A DNA stretch of 64,000 nucleotides from Xiphophorus maculatus (taxonomy: Eukaryota > Chordata > Actinopteri > Cyprinodontiformes > Poeciliidae), in the NCBI RefSeq assembly GCF_002775205.1, contig NC_036455.1, positions 3,324,501-3,388,500 on the forward strand, in the 5' to 3' direction. The translations under genes and the position numbers were made by a program. Positions 1 to 11,860 of the stretch are shown here, in pieces. Below the pieces are notes generated by a model. It was not told where the DNA came from, searched no databases, and was given only the letters and a program-made list of their open reading frames with translations. Each line of letters begins with the position of its first letter. Positions within the stretch are counted from its first letter, which is position 1.

Positions 1-629
1 GAGGGAAATAGGGCAGATTTATTATCTATTATTCAATAATAATATTATACTAAATTCAACACGGTGAATTTTGGCTGAATGTATGTTTACTTTAATTAGG
101 GATGAGTCATTTGGAGTCAAAATAATCATCATAGCGTTACTCACAGGCATCCTGTAATTTTAAATCAGTTGTTTTGTACTTAGCAACAATAATAACGCTA
201 ATAATAATAAAAAATAAACAAGTATACAGTTTCGTACAGGCAATAAATCGTCACCTATATATATATTTTTTATTACTATTTAACTCCTTCAGCCTTAAAC
301 ACCCATCCATCCATTTTCTAACACCCGTGTCCCCAGTTGGGTCTGGAGGTGCTGGTTCCGATCTCCAGCTAAGGTTCCGGGCGAGAGGCGGGTTCGTCCC
401 ACCAACTGCGCCACTGTGCAGCCCTCAGGCTCAACCATAAAACTGTTGGTTTTCGTTTAAAACAGATTAAAAAGATATTATAATTTAAGTTAAAACAACG
501 TATAATGCATGTTACACCTTGTATGTGATCTGTAGCCTAGCGCTGTGTAGCTACGAAGGAATGTAGTTTAGCTCAACTTGTTTAGCTACATAACGACTTT
601 AAACGACACAAAAAAATAAATAATCAAAC
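1..629. other. AT-rich non-coding DNA at left edge
   Basis: No coding exon is visible. The stretch is AT-rich and contains one recognisable repeat fragment (301-421). If the block at 630-870 is a first exon of a minus-strand gene, this would be part of its first intron. Confidence 0.5.
301..421 (+). repeat. Fragment of a dispersed fish repeat (ATCCATCCATTTTCT type)
   Basis: It begins with the tandem CATC motif followed by CCATTTTCT, then a GC-richer body with CCAGCTAAGGTTCCGGGCGAG. This is the arrangement of a very common teleost interspersed repeat. Family assignment rests on pattern recognition only. The 88-residue open frame here is repeat-derived and not a gene. Confidence 0.55.
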
Positions 630-870
630 CTGAATGTTTCCGCCAACCCGGTTTTAGTCGGCCCACGTCGCCAAAAACTTCGTCAACTTTTGGTATTTTG
701 TTGAAAGTTCTGTCGTTTTGCGGTCCAGTTTTTATGCTAGCAGTTACCTGTCAGGTGGAGGAAAGTTGTTTTTTCCTCAAAGATTGTTCATTGTTAGAGA
801 GGAATCACTCCGCCGGAGATCCCGGTTCCCAAAAACGTCCAGCGTAACGGTCGACTTTATCGCATTTATC
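630..870 (-). promoter_or_regulatory. CpG-bearing block, possible promoter and first exon of a minus-strand gene
   Basis: This block has far more CpG than its surroundings. On the minus strand a consensus splice donor (CAG followed by GTAACT) places a possible exon end at 748. Upstream of it is a short leader with an ATG followed three codons later by a stop, so it would be non-coding or carry a tiny uORF. The rest of such a gene would lie to the left of the window. Plus-strand direction cannot be excluded. Confidence 0.3.
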
Positions 871-3540
871 CCGCAGTGTTGATGGATAAATAAATAAATA
901 AAAATGCATTCCTAAATGAATTAATGTTTAAAGAAAGAAAAATTATTTGAACCCGTTTGTGTATTATAGTATTTTATTTATTTTTCTTGTACTTCTGTTT
1001 AGTTTCATCCCAAACTTACAGATAAATCACATTCCAAATTACGTTCAACAGTCATTCAGTTTTGGTCTTGGCGATTTTTACATATTCGAAAATAATGACA
1101 GCATAGAGAAAAAAAATGTATTACATGTAAAAAAAAATTAAAAAACGGGGGGAAAAGCTGTTTAGTAATCAGAATGCAGCTATAATTGCACTTTAATTAA
1201 ACACACATTACAAAGAAGACAAGAAAGACAGACGACACTTACTTTTTTAAAGAAGAACATGACATTTTTAGGTCAAGATATTAAACCCACTCACTCAATG
1301 TGAAAATGCATTTTTGTCATTATTAAAAACATAATTTTATGATTACATTTCTATAAAAATTAAGCTTGGCATCACATTATAATTTAAAATAAAATAACCG
1401 GAGGATGGCTGTTGATTTGTGGGAGGAGTTTAAGAATAATCAGAGTTTTGTTTTTGTTTTTTGTTTTTAGAAAAGGTGGAGCTGGTTGAGAACAGAACGT
1501 CTGGATTCAACTGAACTGAACCGGTCACTCTAAACGAGTCGATTTTGTGACTCATGATTCATTTGCTGGCCGTATCAGTCACATTCCTAGATATTTCACC
1601 TTTGTTAGAAGCTAAAACGCTGAAGCGCTTCTCAGTGAACCTGAGTTTGAATTTCTTTCCGCATCATGTGCAGGTGTTGAGCAGCAGGTATGTGTGGCTT
1701 TTCCGCCATGTTTCCACCCTGAGGGCACCGCAGCGTCGACTGAAGACACGGGAAAGTTTTCACAACTGGAGTCCGATTAGACAAACTGGAGGAGAAACAA
1801 CATGAGAGACATCCGGTGATGCTGCCAGTCATCCACTAAATAAAACTGTAGAGTCAATAATGTTGCATTATCTGTTGAAAAAGAGACAACTTGTCATTTT
1901 AATCAACATCTAGTACAGGTAATGAGTTGGCATTCTTAAAGAACAACCATTCAATTGACATTTTTGGGTTTGAGAATAAGGAATAGCATAAACGTTTTGC
2001 AAAAGAAGGATGAACTGATTGACTTCTATGTGGTAAAATTATATTAAATGACAAGAAAAACAGATATAAAAAGAGGTTGCTGGGTGCTTTAGTGTCATTC
2101 TGTGCATTTATTTCCTGAGTTAGAATCTGCATTTGTTGTTATGTTTAAAATATTAGCTTGTTCTGTATTAATTTAACCCATGTGAAAAGGTTGCAGGTCT
2201 CTGATCTAAAACAACAAAATATACAATTTTAAGTTTTACAAGACAATAGTGTTGCAGTTTAGAATTAAAAATTAGTGTTTTTTCCATTAATGTCTAAATA
2301 TATAACTTATAGCGGACATTTCTACACAATAAGCTGGTTTTAGAGACCATCAGACTGAGGAAGCACAAAGAGAGAAGATCGGAAAAAAGAATAGTGGAAA
2401 AGTAAGGAAAGACAAAATGTTGAAATAGTTTGCAAGAAAGAAATGAAGACTGCGGAAGACAAGAAGGAAAATGTTAAAGAAGGACAAAAAATGAAAAAGC
2501 CGACAGAAAATGAGGAAGGGAGCCTGGAAGGACAAAATGAACGCAACATTTAGAGAATCTGACATTGAATAAAATCTGAAAAAAATCAAAAAATATTCTA
2601 AAATCTTGTTTTTCCAGACCTGGGAAATACTTAAATATAATTCTAGACATGTAAAAACGTAATAAGTAAGATTTTATATATATATATATTTATATATATG
2701 AAGGTTTTTCAGTTTGTAGTGATTCATCTGTCCTAACACAATCTTTGTCAGTGACTCAGGTGCATAGTTCATTAATGACGTCACAAACAGGACTCGAGGG
2801 TGTGGAGCCGCTAAAGAAACAGAATTATCCTGAGCTGCTATTAGCCATTATTTACTCAAATGTTTATAAAATAAAATAAAAAACAACAGAAAATAAAATG
2901 GCCAGATGAACATTTTTATTTTAATTCAGACATTTTCTCACAAATTATTCATCTTAAAAATCCACCTCAAAGCCTAATTCCCTCTTAGATTTCAAAAGTT
3001 GTCAATATGAGTAATAATCACGTACGACGCACAAGTACCCAAAACACACACATGAATGTTGGTGAAATCATCAATTGATCCCAAAAAATGTTAAAAACAA
3101 AGAACAATAAAAAAAGAAAAACAATGAGCGCTACACGCCTAACATTAAAAGACAAAACAAATTGTTAATCGATGCAAACAGGAGGAAATCTTCCAGGGCA
3201 CAACAGGAAAGCGAGATGTGTTTTTTATTGGACTGCTGGAGGAATGCAATTAACAAAGAGTCAATAAAATAAAGTACATTCAAAGCTTTGGCACTGAGGC
3301 GACAACAGAACAAGGAGTCATGGACAACAAACAACTGAAATGCTTAATATCAAAGAACTTCATCCCAAAATTAACGTTAAATTATTAGAAACAAAATACC
3401 TCAAATTGACACTTTGTTTTTTATTCAATACTTTGTTTTTAAAAACTGTTTTCCACCGTCGGTTTAAGAAATGAAAAGCACATTTTGGCCGATTTACAAG
3501 GCATAAAAACAAGATTCTGGATGGAAAAAACTAGATCAGC
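871..3540. other. AT-rich intergenic DNA without detectable genes
   Basis: All open frames here are short and show no recognisable domains. There is a short TA run near 2666-2699. The 3' half carries a consensus CRE (annotated separately). Nothing else was recognised. Confidence 0.5.
2776..2783. promoter_or_regulatory. Consensus CRE palindrome
   Basis: The 8-bp palindrome TGACGTCA matches the full CREB/ATF site. It sits in a small mixed-composition island (about 2740-2820) in AT-rich DNA. No adjacent gene start was identified, so its function is inferred from the motif alone. Confidence 0.3.
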
Positions 3541-3545
3541 TTCTA

Positions 3546-3559
3546 GCGCCACCTTCTGG
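3546..3559 (-). promoter_or_regulatory. CTCF-like motif
   Basis: The minus strand reads CCAGAAGGTGGCGC, which fits the core CTCF consensus. Occupancy is not shown by sequence. Confidence 0.35.
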
Positions 3560-4261
3560 AGGATGTTAAAGGTCCTCAGTTTCATCTCTTAATGGACGTG
3601 GAGGGTTTGTGTTAGAAACAAGCCAAAAAGGGACGAGAAAAGTCAATATATATTTTATCTTGTGCGCCGATAAAACTGCTGGAGGTCGAAATCGGCCCAA
3701 TTTTCCATTAATGGGCTTCGATCAGTGACCAAAAAAATTAAAAAATAAAAGCATCAAAAACAGGAAGTCCCGCTATTTTCAGTCTGTAAAGGCATCAACA
3801 ATCAACATATACTTTGACACATTTTGTTTTGAACTGAATACAATTCAGATAAAGGTTAAAGGTCAAGTGCTTAAATGGACATAATCTTGTATTTCCTTCA
3901 TGCGAATGTACAGACATGTTTTTGCTGTGTTATTTTTTTTACACAATCTTTAGAAAAAGAAAACAGAACAAATAGTCTGAATCAAACTTTTTCTTTTATG
4001 AATGTGTCCAATAAAAACAAAACGCTGCAAAAACACAAAATCCTGCCAAGTATTTCTGCTCTAGTTTTCACTAAAACTACGTTTACGCTTCCTCAGCAGT
4101 GGCTCTGCGTACCGAGCCCACTGCCCTTCACCCTGACGACCCGTCAGGTCCAGAACCAACCTCAGCAGTGGTGGGTCCCATCAGGGACGACAACGAAGGG
4201 GCGAAACATCTGGTGTGAGGCAAACCGTCTAATCCTGTTTGCCAACAGAAGAAATTGCCCG

Positions 4262-5290
4262 GTGAAGACGCCCAGCAGCGTCTGGATGAGAATAGGGCTT
4301 GTCGCGATAAACAATAAATCAATTGATCGCACGATAAATTAAAATTATCGACCCCATTTGAATTTATTGCGTGTCATCCAGTGACGACACTGGGTGAGAA
4401 AAGGCTCAACTCCGCTGACGCCTCCCTTCCTCATTTCCTCCCTGTAAAGGAGGAGTGAACTATTGCATCAGGCAGTCGGATCGTTATCTAAATATAATGA
4501 TTATTGATGGGATATTTAGTATACAGACTTCATAATCTGTATTCTTTTGGTTGAATGTAGTTTTTATTTCCACTTTGGTTTTATGTTGTTTAGTTTTTAT
4601 TCAACTGCATTTTTAACGGAGACTGAGTCCATTTTATTTTTGCTTTTGGTTGTTTTGTTTATTTTTTATCAGTTCCAGTGTTAAATGTTCTTTTGAAAAA
4701 AAAAAAAAGTATCTATTTTTGGCAGGATGTTGCTTGCATTACCGTTGCACCAGTTTAAAAAATGGTCTTCAAACAATATTATTGTTTATCGCAATAATTT
4801 TTGAGACAATTAATCGCTCAGCAGAATTTGTTATTGTGACGGGCCTAGTTGAGAAGAGCAAACCTTCCTGCTCCCATCCTCACCACTTCCTACAGAGGGA
4901 CGATGGAGAGCGTACTGACCAGCAGCATCTCTGTCTGGTTTGGAGCATCTAACGCCTCAGACTGGCAACGTGTGGAGAGAGAGGTGAGGACAGCGGGGAT
5001 TCATCGGAGCCGATCGTCCTTCCATCCCTGACGTCTGTCCAGGGTTCAGTCGATTATAAAGGTTTGTTCTCCCTGCTGCCTAAAAGCTTCAAATGCAGAA
5101 CAACCAGATTCCACAGCAGCTTCATCCCTCATAAGACTGCTAAACTGCCATTAGTTTAACCTTTTATTATATATATTTGCATTAATACTTTTATTATTAC
5201 TTATTTATTGAAGCGTTGCAACGATTTTCATCCAATTTGTACATTTTTAAACATACAACTGAATGACAATAAACTCCATGTCTAATACAC
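4262..5290 (+). mobile_element. Non-LTR retrotransposon 3' fragment (L2/Rex1-like), interrupted
   Basis: The translation after 4848 contains RRANLPAPILTT, YRGTMESVLTSSISVWFG and, in a shifted frame, residues resembling LPSGKRFKCRTTRF. These match the C-terminal end of fish L2/Rex1-type LINE reverse transcriptase ORFs. Just before the insertion, 4270-4284 encodes AQQRL, which normally precedes this block. The frame is shifted and the element is 5'-truncated and inactive. It is split by the hAT-like element at 4293-4847, and the 3' end near 5290 shows a TGAATGACAATAAA type tail. Confidence 0.7.
4293..4847. mobile_element. hAT-like non-autonomous element inserted in the LINE
   Basis: The ends are TAGGGCTTGTCGCGATA and the inverse of TATTGTGACGGGCCTA, which form imperfect terminal inverted repeats. 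Flanking 8-bp duplications GATGAGAA (4285-4292) and GTTGAGAA (4848-4855) differ at one base and indicate a hAT-type insertion. It has no transposase ORF. Diverged relatives lie at 17424-17820 and 58965-59360, sharing CAATAAATCAAT near one end and the AATTTGTTA / AATTTGCTA segment near the other. Confidence 0.7.
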
Positions 5291-5567
5291 TTGAACTAAG
5301 ACAAGTCTTAAAAACTTTTTAGCAATATGTAAGAGATGGTTTTAAGTAAATAATTTCTTAATATTGATTCACTCATAATATTGGAAAAAAAAAATTTTTT
5401 ATAAGTGCCAGTGGAAATATTATTTTAATCAATATTAAGTAATTATTTACATAAACAAGCTCCTATCTTGCTGAAAAGTTACCATTTTTGTCTTGCTTCA
5501 AGTTTACTATAGTGTTTGCACTAAAAACTAGGAAAAAAAATACTTGATAAGATGTGTTTTTGCAGTG
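5283..5567. mobile_element. Foldback MITE, copy 1 (left arm truncated)
   Basis: The right end GTTTTTGCAGTG is the inverse of the CACTGCAAAAA end seen in the copies at 20665-20909 and 49933-50339. Both arms carry TAAGTAAATAATT and its inverse, with the centre near 5390-5400. It is AT-rich with no ORF. The left terminus is missing where it meets the LINE tail. Confidence 0.6.
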
Positions 5568-5897
5568 AAACGCATCAGAATCTGTCAAAATTTGAATCAG
5601 CAGGATCACAAAGAAAACCGAATTTCAGGTTCAGATTACAAAATCCAGATCGGTGCATCTCTGTGAGAACAACCTGTCTGTACTGGCTTCCAATTCTCAC
5701 TCAGATGACAGAAATAACTTCTTTTAAAAAATATATAATAATAGTAAAAGCACAATAAAAGAGATGACGACGTTAGAAGTAAAACTGGAGACGCTGCTGA
5801 ATACCTAGCCTAGCGAACGGACAGAAGGTTAAAACACATGATCTATGACTCAACGGCAACGACTACAGCCAACGTTGTGGTCAGACCGGACCGTACA
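5568..5897 (-). other. Probable 3' UTR of the AT-hook gene
   Basis: This lies immediately downstream of the minus-strand stop codon at 5898. No other gene is visible here. A minus-strand AATAAA-type poly(A) signal occurs farther on at about 5205-5215, within repeat DNA, so the true transcript end is unclear. Confidence 0.35.
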
Positions 5898-7097
5898 TCA
5901 AGCCTGCTCGCTGATGTCGTAGCTAACGTCCTGAGCCAGGACAGTTTCTCCCGGTTCCTCCCCGCGTAACGACGCCGCCTCCATCTGCTCCTGTTCGCCT
6001 TCGCTAGCTGCCGTGGAGTCGTTGAACTGCGCGTCTCCTTTGGTGGAGCCTTTCGGGCGGCCCCGCTTCTTCCGGGGGGCGCCGTCGTCTTTGCTCAGGT
6101 TAGCCGCCGGGCGGCCTCTTTTCCTCGGCGTTCCGTCGCGCGGGGCGGAAGGAGACGTTAGGCTCTTTCGTAAGTGAGCGCCTTTCTTGGACTTGCGCGG
6201 CCGACCGCGGCCTCTACGAGGCGTCGTTGACGCTTCCTCCTCGACTCGGGGGTATTTCCGTGGTCTTCCCAGGGGTTTCCACACTTTGGGCTTCTTCAGC
6301 TCCTCCGCAGAAGGCAGAGGGTACTTCCGTGGTCTTCCCTGCTTCCTACGCGCTTTAAAAGGAGACGGATTATTCTTCGTAGAGCCTTTAGGTCGGCCTC
6401 TTCCTCTCTTCACCGGTTGGGAGTCATCCAGGTTCTTCCTCGGTCTTCCTCTTCCTCTGTGAGGTTTCTTTGAGACAGTTTTGGGAACGCCGCCGCTGTA
6501 CTTCACCACAGGTTTCCTGGGTCGACTTGTTGACATATTCAGTGATTTCTCGGCTGTGTGCGCTTCCGTATCCCAGTCACTATGCTCCCGCTCCATCCTC
6601 GATTTTTTATTGGGAGACCCTTTCGGTCGGCCTCTTTTCCGAGGAGTTACGGAGCTGCCTTCGTCTACGTCAGACTTCCGCTTTAAGGGGGCTCTTGGGC
6701 GCCCTCTTTTGCGCGGACTTGCTCCGCCGTTCACTAAGCCTTCAGAGGCAGGTTTCTTGCCAGACCCCTGTGGTCGTCCTCTTTTCTTTGGAGATTGTTC
6801 TGTATTGTCGCTCCTTTTCTGTTTCGTGGACCCTTTCTGCCTCCCTCTGCCCTTGCGGGCTGTAACCGGGGTCTTTGCGTTTTCTTCTCCAGACTCCCGT
6901 GGCTCCTTGGGTTGAGACGTGTTGTTTGAATCACCTGAATCCTGAATCAGGTCTACTGCAAAAAGCGGTTTATTCTTGGAGCTTTTTGGCCTCCCTCTCC
7001 CTCTTTTGACCGGCGTTTTATTCACCATGTCGGCCTCCCCTTCACTGCTAGCTTGGTCTTCTTGTTCCGTCTTGGCCGTTACCACTTCCTCTTCCAT
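5898..7097 (-). CDS. Multi-AT-hook chromatin protein (399 aa), HMGA/D1-like
   Basis: This single open exon encodes a highly basic protein expected to bind the minor groove of AT-rich DNA in the nucleus. About twelve AT-hook cores are spaced along it, for example [11 protein letters not shown] (~31-41), [38 protein letters not shown], two GRPRKYP variants, [15 protein letters not shown] and KKRGRPKG (~346). One core (~79-85) is degenerate, GRGRQKG. Between hooks are Ser/Pro-rich linkers. The N-terminus (~1-25) and the last ~40 residues are acidic, like the tail of HMGA proteins. HMGA has only three hooks in ~100 residues; Drosophila D1, with many hooks in a similar length, is a closer architectural match, but no orthology is claimed. 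The start ATG has A at -3 and G at +4, and a splice acceptor lies 40 bp upstream (exon start ~7137), so the 5' UTR is spliced. The gene is GC-richer than its surroundings. Confidence 0.85.
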   Translation of the reverse strand: MEEEVVTAKTEQEDQASSEGEADMVNKTPVKRGRGRPKSSKNKPLFAVDLIQDSGDSNNTSQPKEPRESGEENAKTPVTARKGRGRQKGSTKQKRSDNTEQSPKKRGRPQGSGKKPASEGLVNGGASPRKRGRPRAPLKRKSDVDEGSSVTPRKRGRPKGSPNKKSRMEREHSDWDTEAHTAEKSLNMSTSRPRKPVVKYSGGVPKTVSKKPHRGRGRPRKNLDDSQPVKRGRGRPKGSTKNNPSPFKARRKQGRPRKYPLPSAEELKKPKVWKPLGRPRKYPRVEEEASTTPRRGRGRPRKSKKGAHLRKSLTSPSAPRDGTPRKRGRPAANLSKDDGAPRKKRGRPKGSTKGDAQFNDSTAASEGEQEQMEAASLRGEEPGETVLAQDVSYDISEQA

Positions 7098-7137
7098 TCT
7101 GCTTCCTGAAGCTCAGACCTGCTCCGCCAGTCTACTC
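7098..7137 (-). other. 5' UTR part of the AT-hook coding exon
   Basis: On the minus strand a polypyrimidine-poor but clear TTTACAG acceptor precedes 7137, followed by 40 bp of leader before the ATG. The upstream non-coding exon is not located with certainty; it is probably near 8230-8450. Confidence 0.45.
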
Positions 7138-8151
7138 CTGTAAACCGACACAAGATACAATCCAAACAATAACTGGTTAATGCAGTTGAATACTCTATAA
7201 ATTATTCTGACGATTAATCAAATAAAAATGACATTCTGCAGATTTTCTCATTTACCCAAATAAGTTTTTTGAACGTTAGAAATACATTAATATTGCAAAT
7301 ATAGAATATATATACATTTTTTAAATTAAGAAAATATCTACATTTTTGCCTAAAATTACATAACATTTGTGTGTTTGGGTCACAAATTATAAAAATCCTT
7401 TGGTAAACCAGTGAACCACTGTACTAATAAATTTTGTATACATTTTTTTACTCCTGTTTTTTAATAGGATTGTGTCATTAAATTCAAAAGATTTTGGTTT
7501 TACACTATGTTTTTTGTTGCTTCAAAATAGTGAAGACTGTTAAAAGTCCCAAATTGTAATAAAAACATTATTTACATGTCATAAAGAAAATACAACCGGA
7601 AATGATAAATACCCACATCTATTTAAATGTTTTAATCGTTTATTAAATACAGGAATAAATAAGATAATGCAAATTTTAAGTCTTTTTAAGTTAAAATTAA
7701 TGCTTCTAGTATTTAAATTGTATTTATTTAAATGAGTTCAAAGTCTATGTGCTGAATTGCACCATGAAATAATCCTCTTTCACAGAGACTCGGCCCAATA
7801 TTTGCAAAGGACCAGTAAACTCTACTGAAATAATGACACACATACACAAAAATAAAAAAACTTTTGTTGTTTTTTAAGCCCTTTATGAATGAACTTAAAC
7901 TGGTGTTTTTCTGAAAATAAAAAATATTTAATTTGTAAACTTATCAAAAGTATTAAAAATATACAAAAAAGTTAATATTTCTAATACTGAGATATTACAT
8001 AAATTAAAACTTGAATGATTTTCAACAAATAATTGCATTTAATTCATATATTTCTAATTAAATTTAACACACATTCATATTTTTTTTTAAATATTTACTG
8101 ATCTAATTTTGGTACCTCTGGTACTCCATAAGTAACTTATAATATATATAG

Positions 8152-8208
<57 letters not shown>

Positions 8209-8229
8209 ATTTATTGGATTGACTTTTAT
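7138..8229 (-). other. AT-rich probable 5' intron of the AT-hook gene
   Basis: There is no coding signal. It is very AT-rich and ends in a TA microsatellite (8139-8204). It fits an intron between a non-coding first exon and the coding exon, but the donor was not identified. Confidence 0.35.
8139..8204. repeat. TA dinucleotide microsatellite
   Basis: An almost uninterrupted TA run of about 60 bp, broken by GT at two places. Confidence 0.9.
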
Positions 8230-8450
8230 TCCAGTTATCAGAACGAGTTAAGGGCGCCCTCTACCGGCAGAACGCCACTTTTAAGGTGGACCTCTAACTA
8301 GGAAGCCAAGTTCGGGTTGCTTCTCAAAAGGCTCCGTCTATTTCCTGGATTACAATCTCATAACGGCGGGAAAATGCACAGGCGTCTAAATCAATACAAT
8401 GCAGTCAACACTACAGAATGTGTGTTGTCTTAACGTTCATTTCCAGTATG
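8230..8450. promoter_or_regulatory. Candidate promoter of the AT-hook gene
   Basis: This is a GC- and CpG-enriched block in AT-rich DNA, upstream of the minus-strand AT-hook gene. On the minus strand TTTTCCCGCC (8365-8374) matches an E2F site, fitting an S-phase chromatin gene. A CTCF-like motif lies at 8254-8267. The transcription start is not determinable from sequence alone. Confidence 0.35.
8254..8267 (-). promoter_or_regulatory. CTCF-like motif
   Basis: The minus strand reads CCGGTAGAGGGCGC, one mismatch from the usual CTCF core. Confidence 0.3.
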
Positions 8451-8770
8451 CCCAATAATAAATAAAATATATGCAACATGCGCTAGAGAGCCCTTAAGAC
8501 ACGGCGCATTTTTAACCAGAGTATTTATTTAAAATTAGAGCCGTAATAAAAGCTTTGACCACAGACTAGATTATTTTCCAGGTATTAGCCGGCTTCAGAA
8601 ATCTACCGCTGTAGATAGAGATGTAAAGACGATGAAAGGCTGCAAACACCAGAGTGCATTTCTCATCTTAAACTCAACCCCTGTGAGATTTCAGGTTAAT
8701 TTTTCGGTAAATATGAATTCAGGAGACATACCGTAAACCGAAAGTGCGTGTTTATTGTTGCTGTGATGGC

Positions 8771-9190
8771 TTCTTCTTCTTCTTGAAGTCCATTGACGGT
8801 TGGCAAAAAACGTTAGGTGAGCATTACCGCCACCAGCCGGTAAGGAGTGTGGAGCGCATGACATGAAATAAAATAAACCAAAACAAAGAAGAAGAAAAAA
8901 CAGTATCCTACTATAAAACTTACAATGTTTTTTTTGTTTTTAATCAAATATAGTTTGATATCTTCTGCTTCCTGAACACTTTTGATTTCATTTTCATATT
9001 ACTAAGGTTCCTAATTAACTTGTTTCTCTGAATCCGGTAATTCCTGCAATACAAAATAACACGATCTATTGTCTCATCCTCCCCGCAGCCACATTTCCCT
9101 GTCTGATGTTTCCCTATCAAAAATGCGCTGATGGCTGTTCTCGGTGGTCCGTCATGTCTGGGGGACTCTGAAGGAAACAAGAGCTCTGCG
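8771..9190 (-). mobile_element. 5'-truncated non-LTR retrotransposon, 3' end
   Basis: Minus-strand residues encoded at 8944-9180 include GKHQTGKCGCGEDETIDRVI and LYCRNYRIQRNKL. This is the Cys/His-bearing C-terminal region typical of LINE reverse transcriptases (TG-C-C, ET, H/R-V-L-C, Y, R-L). It is followed by a 3' UTR with CTGGTGGCGGTAATGC and ends in a short GAA tail at 8771-8784. Most of the ORF is missing, so it is dead. I do not assign a named family. Confidence 0.65.
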
Positions 9191-9193
9191 TTT

Positions 9194-11860
9194 TTAGTTC
9201 CTGACCGAGTGCTCGAATGTTGTTGCTAACATCGAAAAAAGATTCGCATACATTAAACCCTGCTTTATGTAGATAAAATACAATAGAAACACTTTATAGA
9301 TTGGAAAAACAAAATGGGAAAATGTACATAAATAGCAATACCAGGTAATTATTTGGTAAATATGTATATATAAAAACTTTTTCCATAAAAAAAATCTTGT
9401 ATTTACCTTGTACACTTCTGTTGAAAAATAAAACACATCTATAAAAGTGGGTACGTAGAATAATGTATGTAAGCGATAAACGGATTACATGAGTAAGGAA
9501 GAGGATTGGGATCTCTGAAAAAATAAAAAATTCTTTACCTTATTTGCCCCAGTAGTCTAATTCTATTTCATAAATGTTCACACTCCTTAATAAATACTTT
9601 GTTGAAGTACTTTTTGATTCAGTTTCAGTAATAAGTCTTCTTTACTTCACACCTACCGTCAATTACATTTTTTGTTTGTTTATATTTGCTTTATTTATGG
9701 GAAAGTTACAACGTTACAAAGTAAAAGAAAACAAAATAAAACGAAATTTTACAAACCAATAATTTGCCAAAAAAGTAATAGGCTGAAGTCAAGTCATATT
9801 CTTACCTCTTTAATCTTACTTATCTGAAATAAAGTTGTCCTGACGTTTCTCTGTTTACATTCTTTAGTTACGATGTAGCTGCAGAGAGGTTGCAAAGGAT
9901 CAGAAGAATCTTACTGTACAAAGGTATCAGTCAGAAGAAGGGTAAATAAAAAAGCTCCACAGTCCACTCTTTCAGCTCATTGATGTTTATAGTCATTATT
10001 CTTTCATACAAAACCATTTAAAGCTCTGGCTACATCATATCAGTTAATCAAAGTCTGGACTTTGACTAGACCATTCAGGATATTTACTCAGACCAGATCT
10101 TCATGTGTTAAACCCACATTTGTTGCCTGATATACAGAGAAGCTTGTATTTGATTTTTAATTTTTGTATTTGATGACGATGAAATGTTTAATTTAGTTTT
10201 CACCAAATGTGCTGCTGATCTTTATGTCCAGAACCTGCTAACAGATTTTGTTGTTTCTTGTCAAGTTAAAAGACAAAAATAAACAGTTTTTAGCCACTAC
10301 AGTCTTCCATGATCAACAGATTATTACATTTTAGAAACTTTTGCCCCAAACTTTCATCCTGGGGAAGTCTGGAGCTTCAAATGCCAGAAATGTGGCATTA
10401 GGTTTGTGTAATGTCAAGTAAGATTTTTATTTCTGGACATTTGAGTCCAAAAATGTAACTTTTCCTTTCTAAAACAGCGATCAGGTCTAATTATGTTTTT
10501 AAAAAAATGTAGAAATACAACTCTGAAACTGGCTTCTGGCTTTGCTAAAGGGCTGTTCCAGTTTTTCTTTAAATATTTGGACTAAAATAAATTACTGCTG
10601 GTTAAAACATGCCAACACTTGGCATAATGCTTCAGTAAATGCTGATTCTTTAGTGGGTGGTTTGTAATCATTGGTTCCTTTATGCCAGCAATAAAAAAAC
10701 AAAACAGCTTTAGGATTTTATTTGCTGTTTGAACCAGTCCAGCCTGATTTTAAAGTTGTTTAGTCAAATAATGCAGTGAAATTCCACTTTTTTGTTTTTC
10801 GTTATAGGATGAATTCGGTTAGTAACTCAAAATAAACAAACAAAAAATAGATGAATAATTAAATTTCAAAAACACTTTATTTATACCAAACATACATTCA
10901 AGGAGTTGATGGTGATGCTGCAGGCAGGAAGGATCTCCAGTCTTGCAGTTAGTCTGAAGAAGCCTCTGACTGAAGTCGATTGCTGTATGACAGCATTAGA
11001 ACATGCAAACAACTCACCAGTAGAAATATTCCACAGCAGCATGATCTGGCGGCTAATCCACCTCATTTGCTTTTGCCACTCCTCTTTACGTCTCTGTTTT
11101 AATTCCCTGATTTAATTCACTGTTACACCATTTCAACTTTTAACATCTTGTGCTGTTAGAATGTTTAAAAAGTGCATCATTTGTATGATATAAATTAAGG
11201 TTACATAAATACAGGTCTCCTCAAAAATATTTATAAAACAATATAAGTTTATGTTCATAATATAATTGAAATAAAGATATAATAAAACACTTAATAGATT
11301 TCAGAAGACTGCCATTAAAAGTAGAACCAAATTTAAAGAACCTGACTTAAATTATTTTAGTGTAACCTGTCTCATAAAATAATATGAATTATAATAGTTT
11401 GTAGTATAATAGAATATAAAAATATTTATTGGCTGCAAATAGACTCACTCAAAGAATATAAAAATACATATAAAAACAGAAAAAAAGATTAAAAATTCTG
11501 CACAATACGGACAAACTTTCAACATTAATATTAAATGACAACAGCAGGCTTGTTTTAGACGCTTTATTCATCTAAAATGACTGAATGAATTCAGCATGCC
11601 GTCATAAACTTCCACAATCTGAATCTCTCGTCACACAGTTTGTAATTTTAGCTGAGCTTATCCCACGTTTGTTCCTCCAGTCTTCACCGAGGAATCATGT
11701 CGCCCGAGACGAGAAGGCCAAAAAAAAAGAGACGGCAAACAACAAGAGGCAGACAGATTATGTTGCACTTGGTGGCTGGATAAGGGGGAGGAGAATGAGG
11801 TAATGTCAGGGTCAGCAGGAAGAATCTAAGACAAAGAAAAAAGAAATATGCAAATGTGTT
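9194..11860. other. AT-rich intergenic DNA with transposon debris
   Basis: No coding exon was recognised. At 10052-10080 the minus strand reads a degraded form of the WPSQSPD motif found in Tc1-like transposases, so part of 9830-10860 is probably an old Tc1-like relic. The remainder has only short random frames. Confidence 0.4.

Noticed and set aside
3875-4342. 155-residue frame beginning at 3875
   Set aside because: It has no recognisable family, runs into the hAT-like element, and has no splice or start context.
6187-6915. Plus-strand open frames of 91-144 residues opposite the AT-hook gene
   Set aside because: They are antisense shadows of the repetitive AT-hook codons and have no recognisable domain.
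8944-9180. 78-residue minus-strand frame as an independent zinc-binding protein
   Set aside because: Its motif order is that of a LINE C-terminus, followed by a LINE-type 3' UTR and tail.
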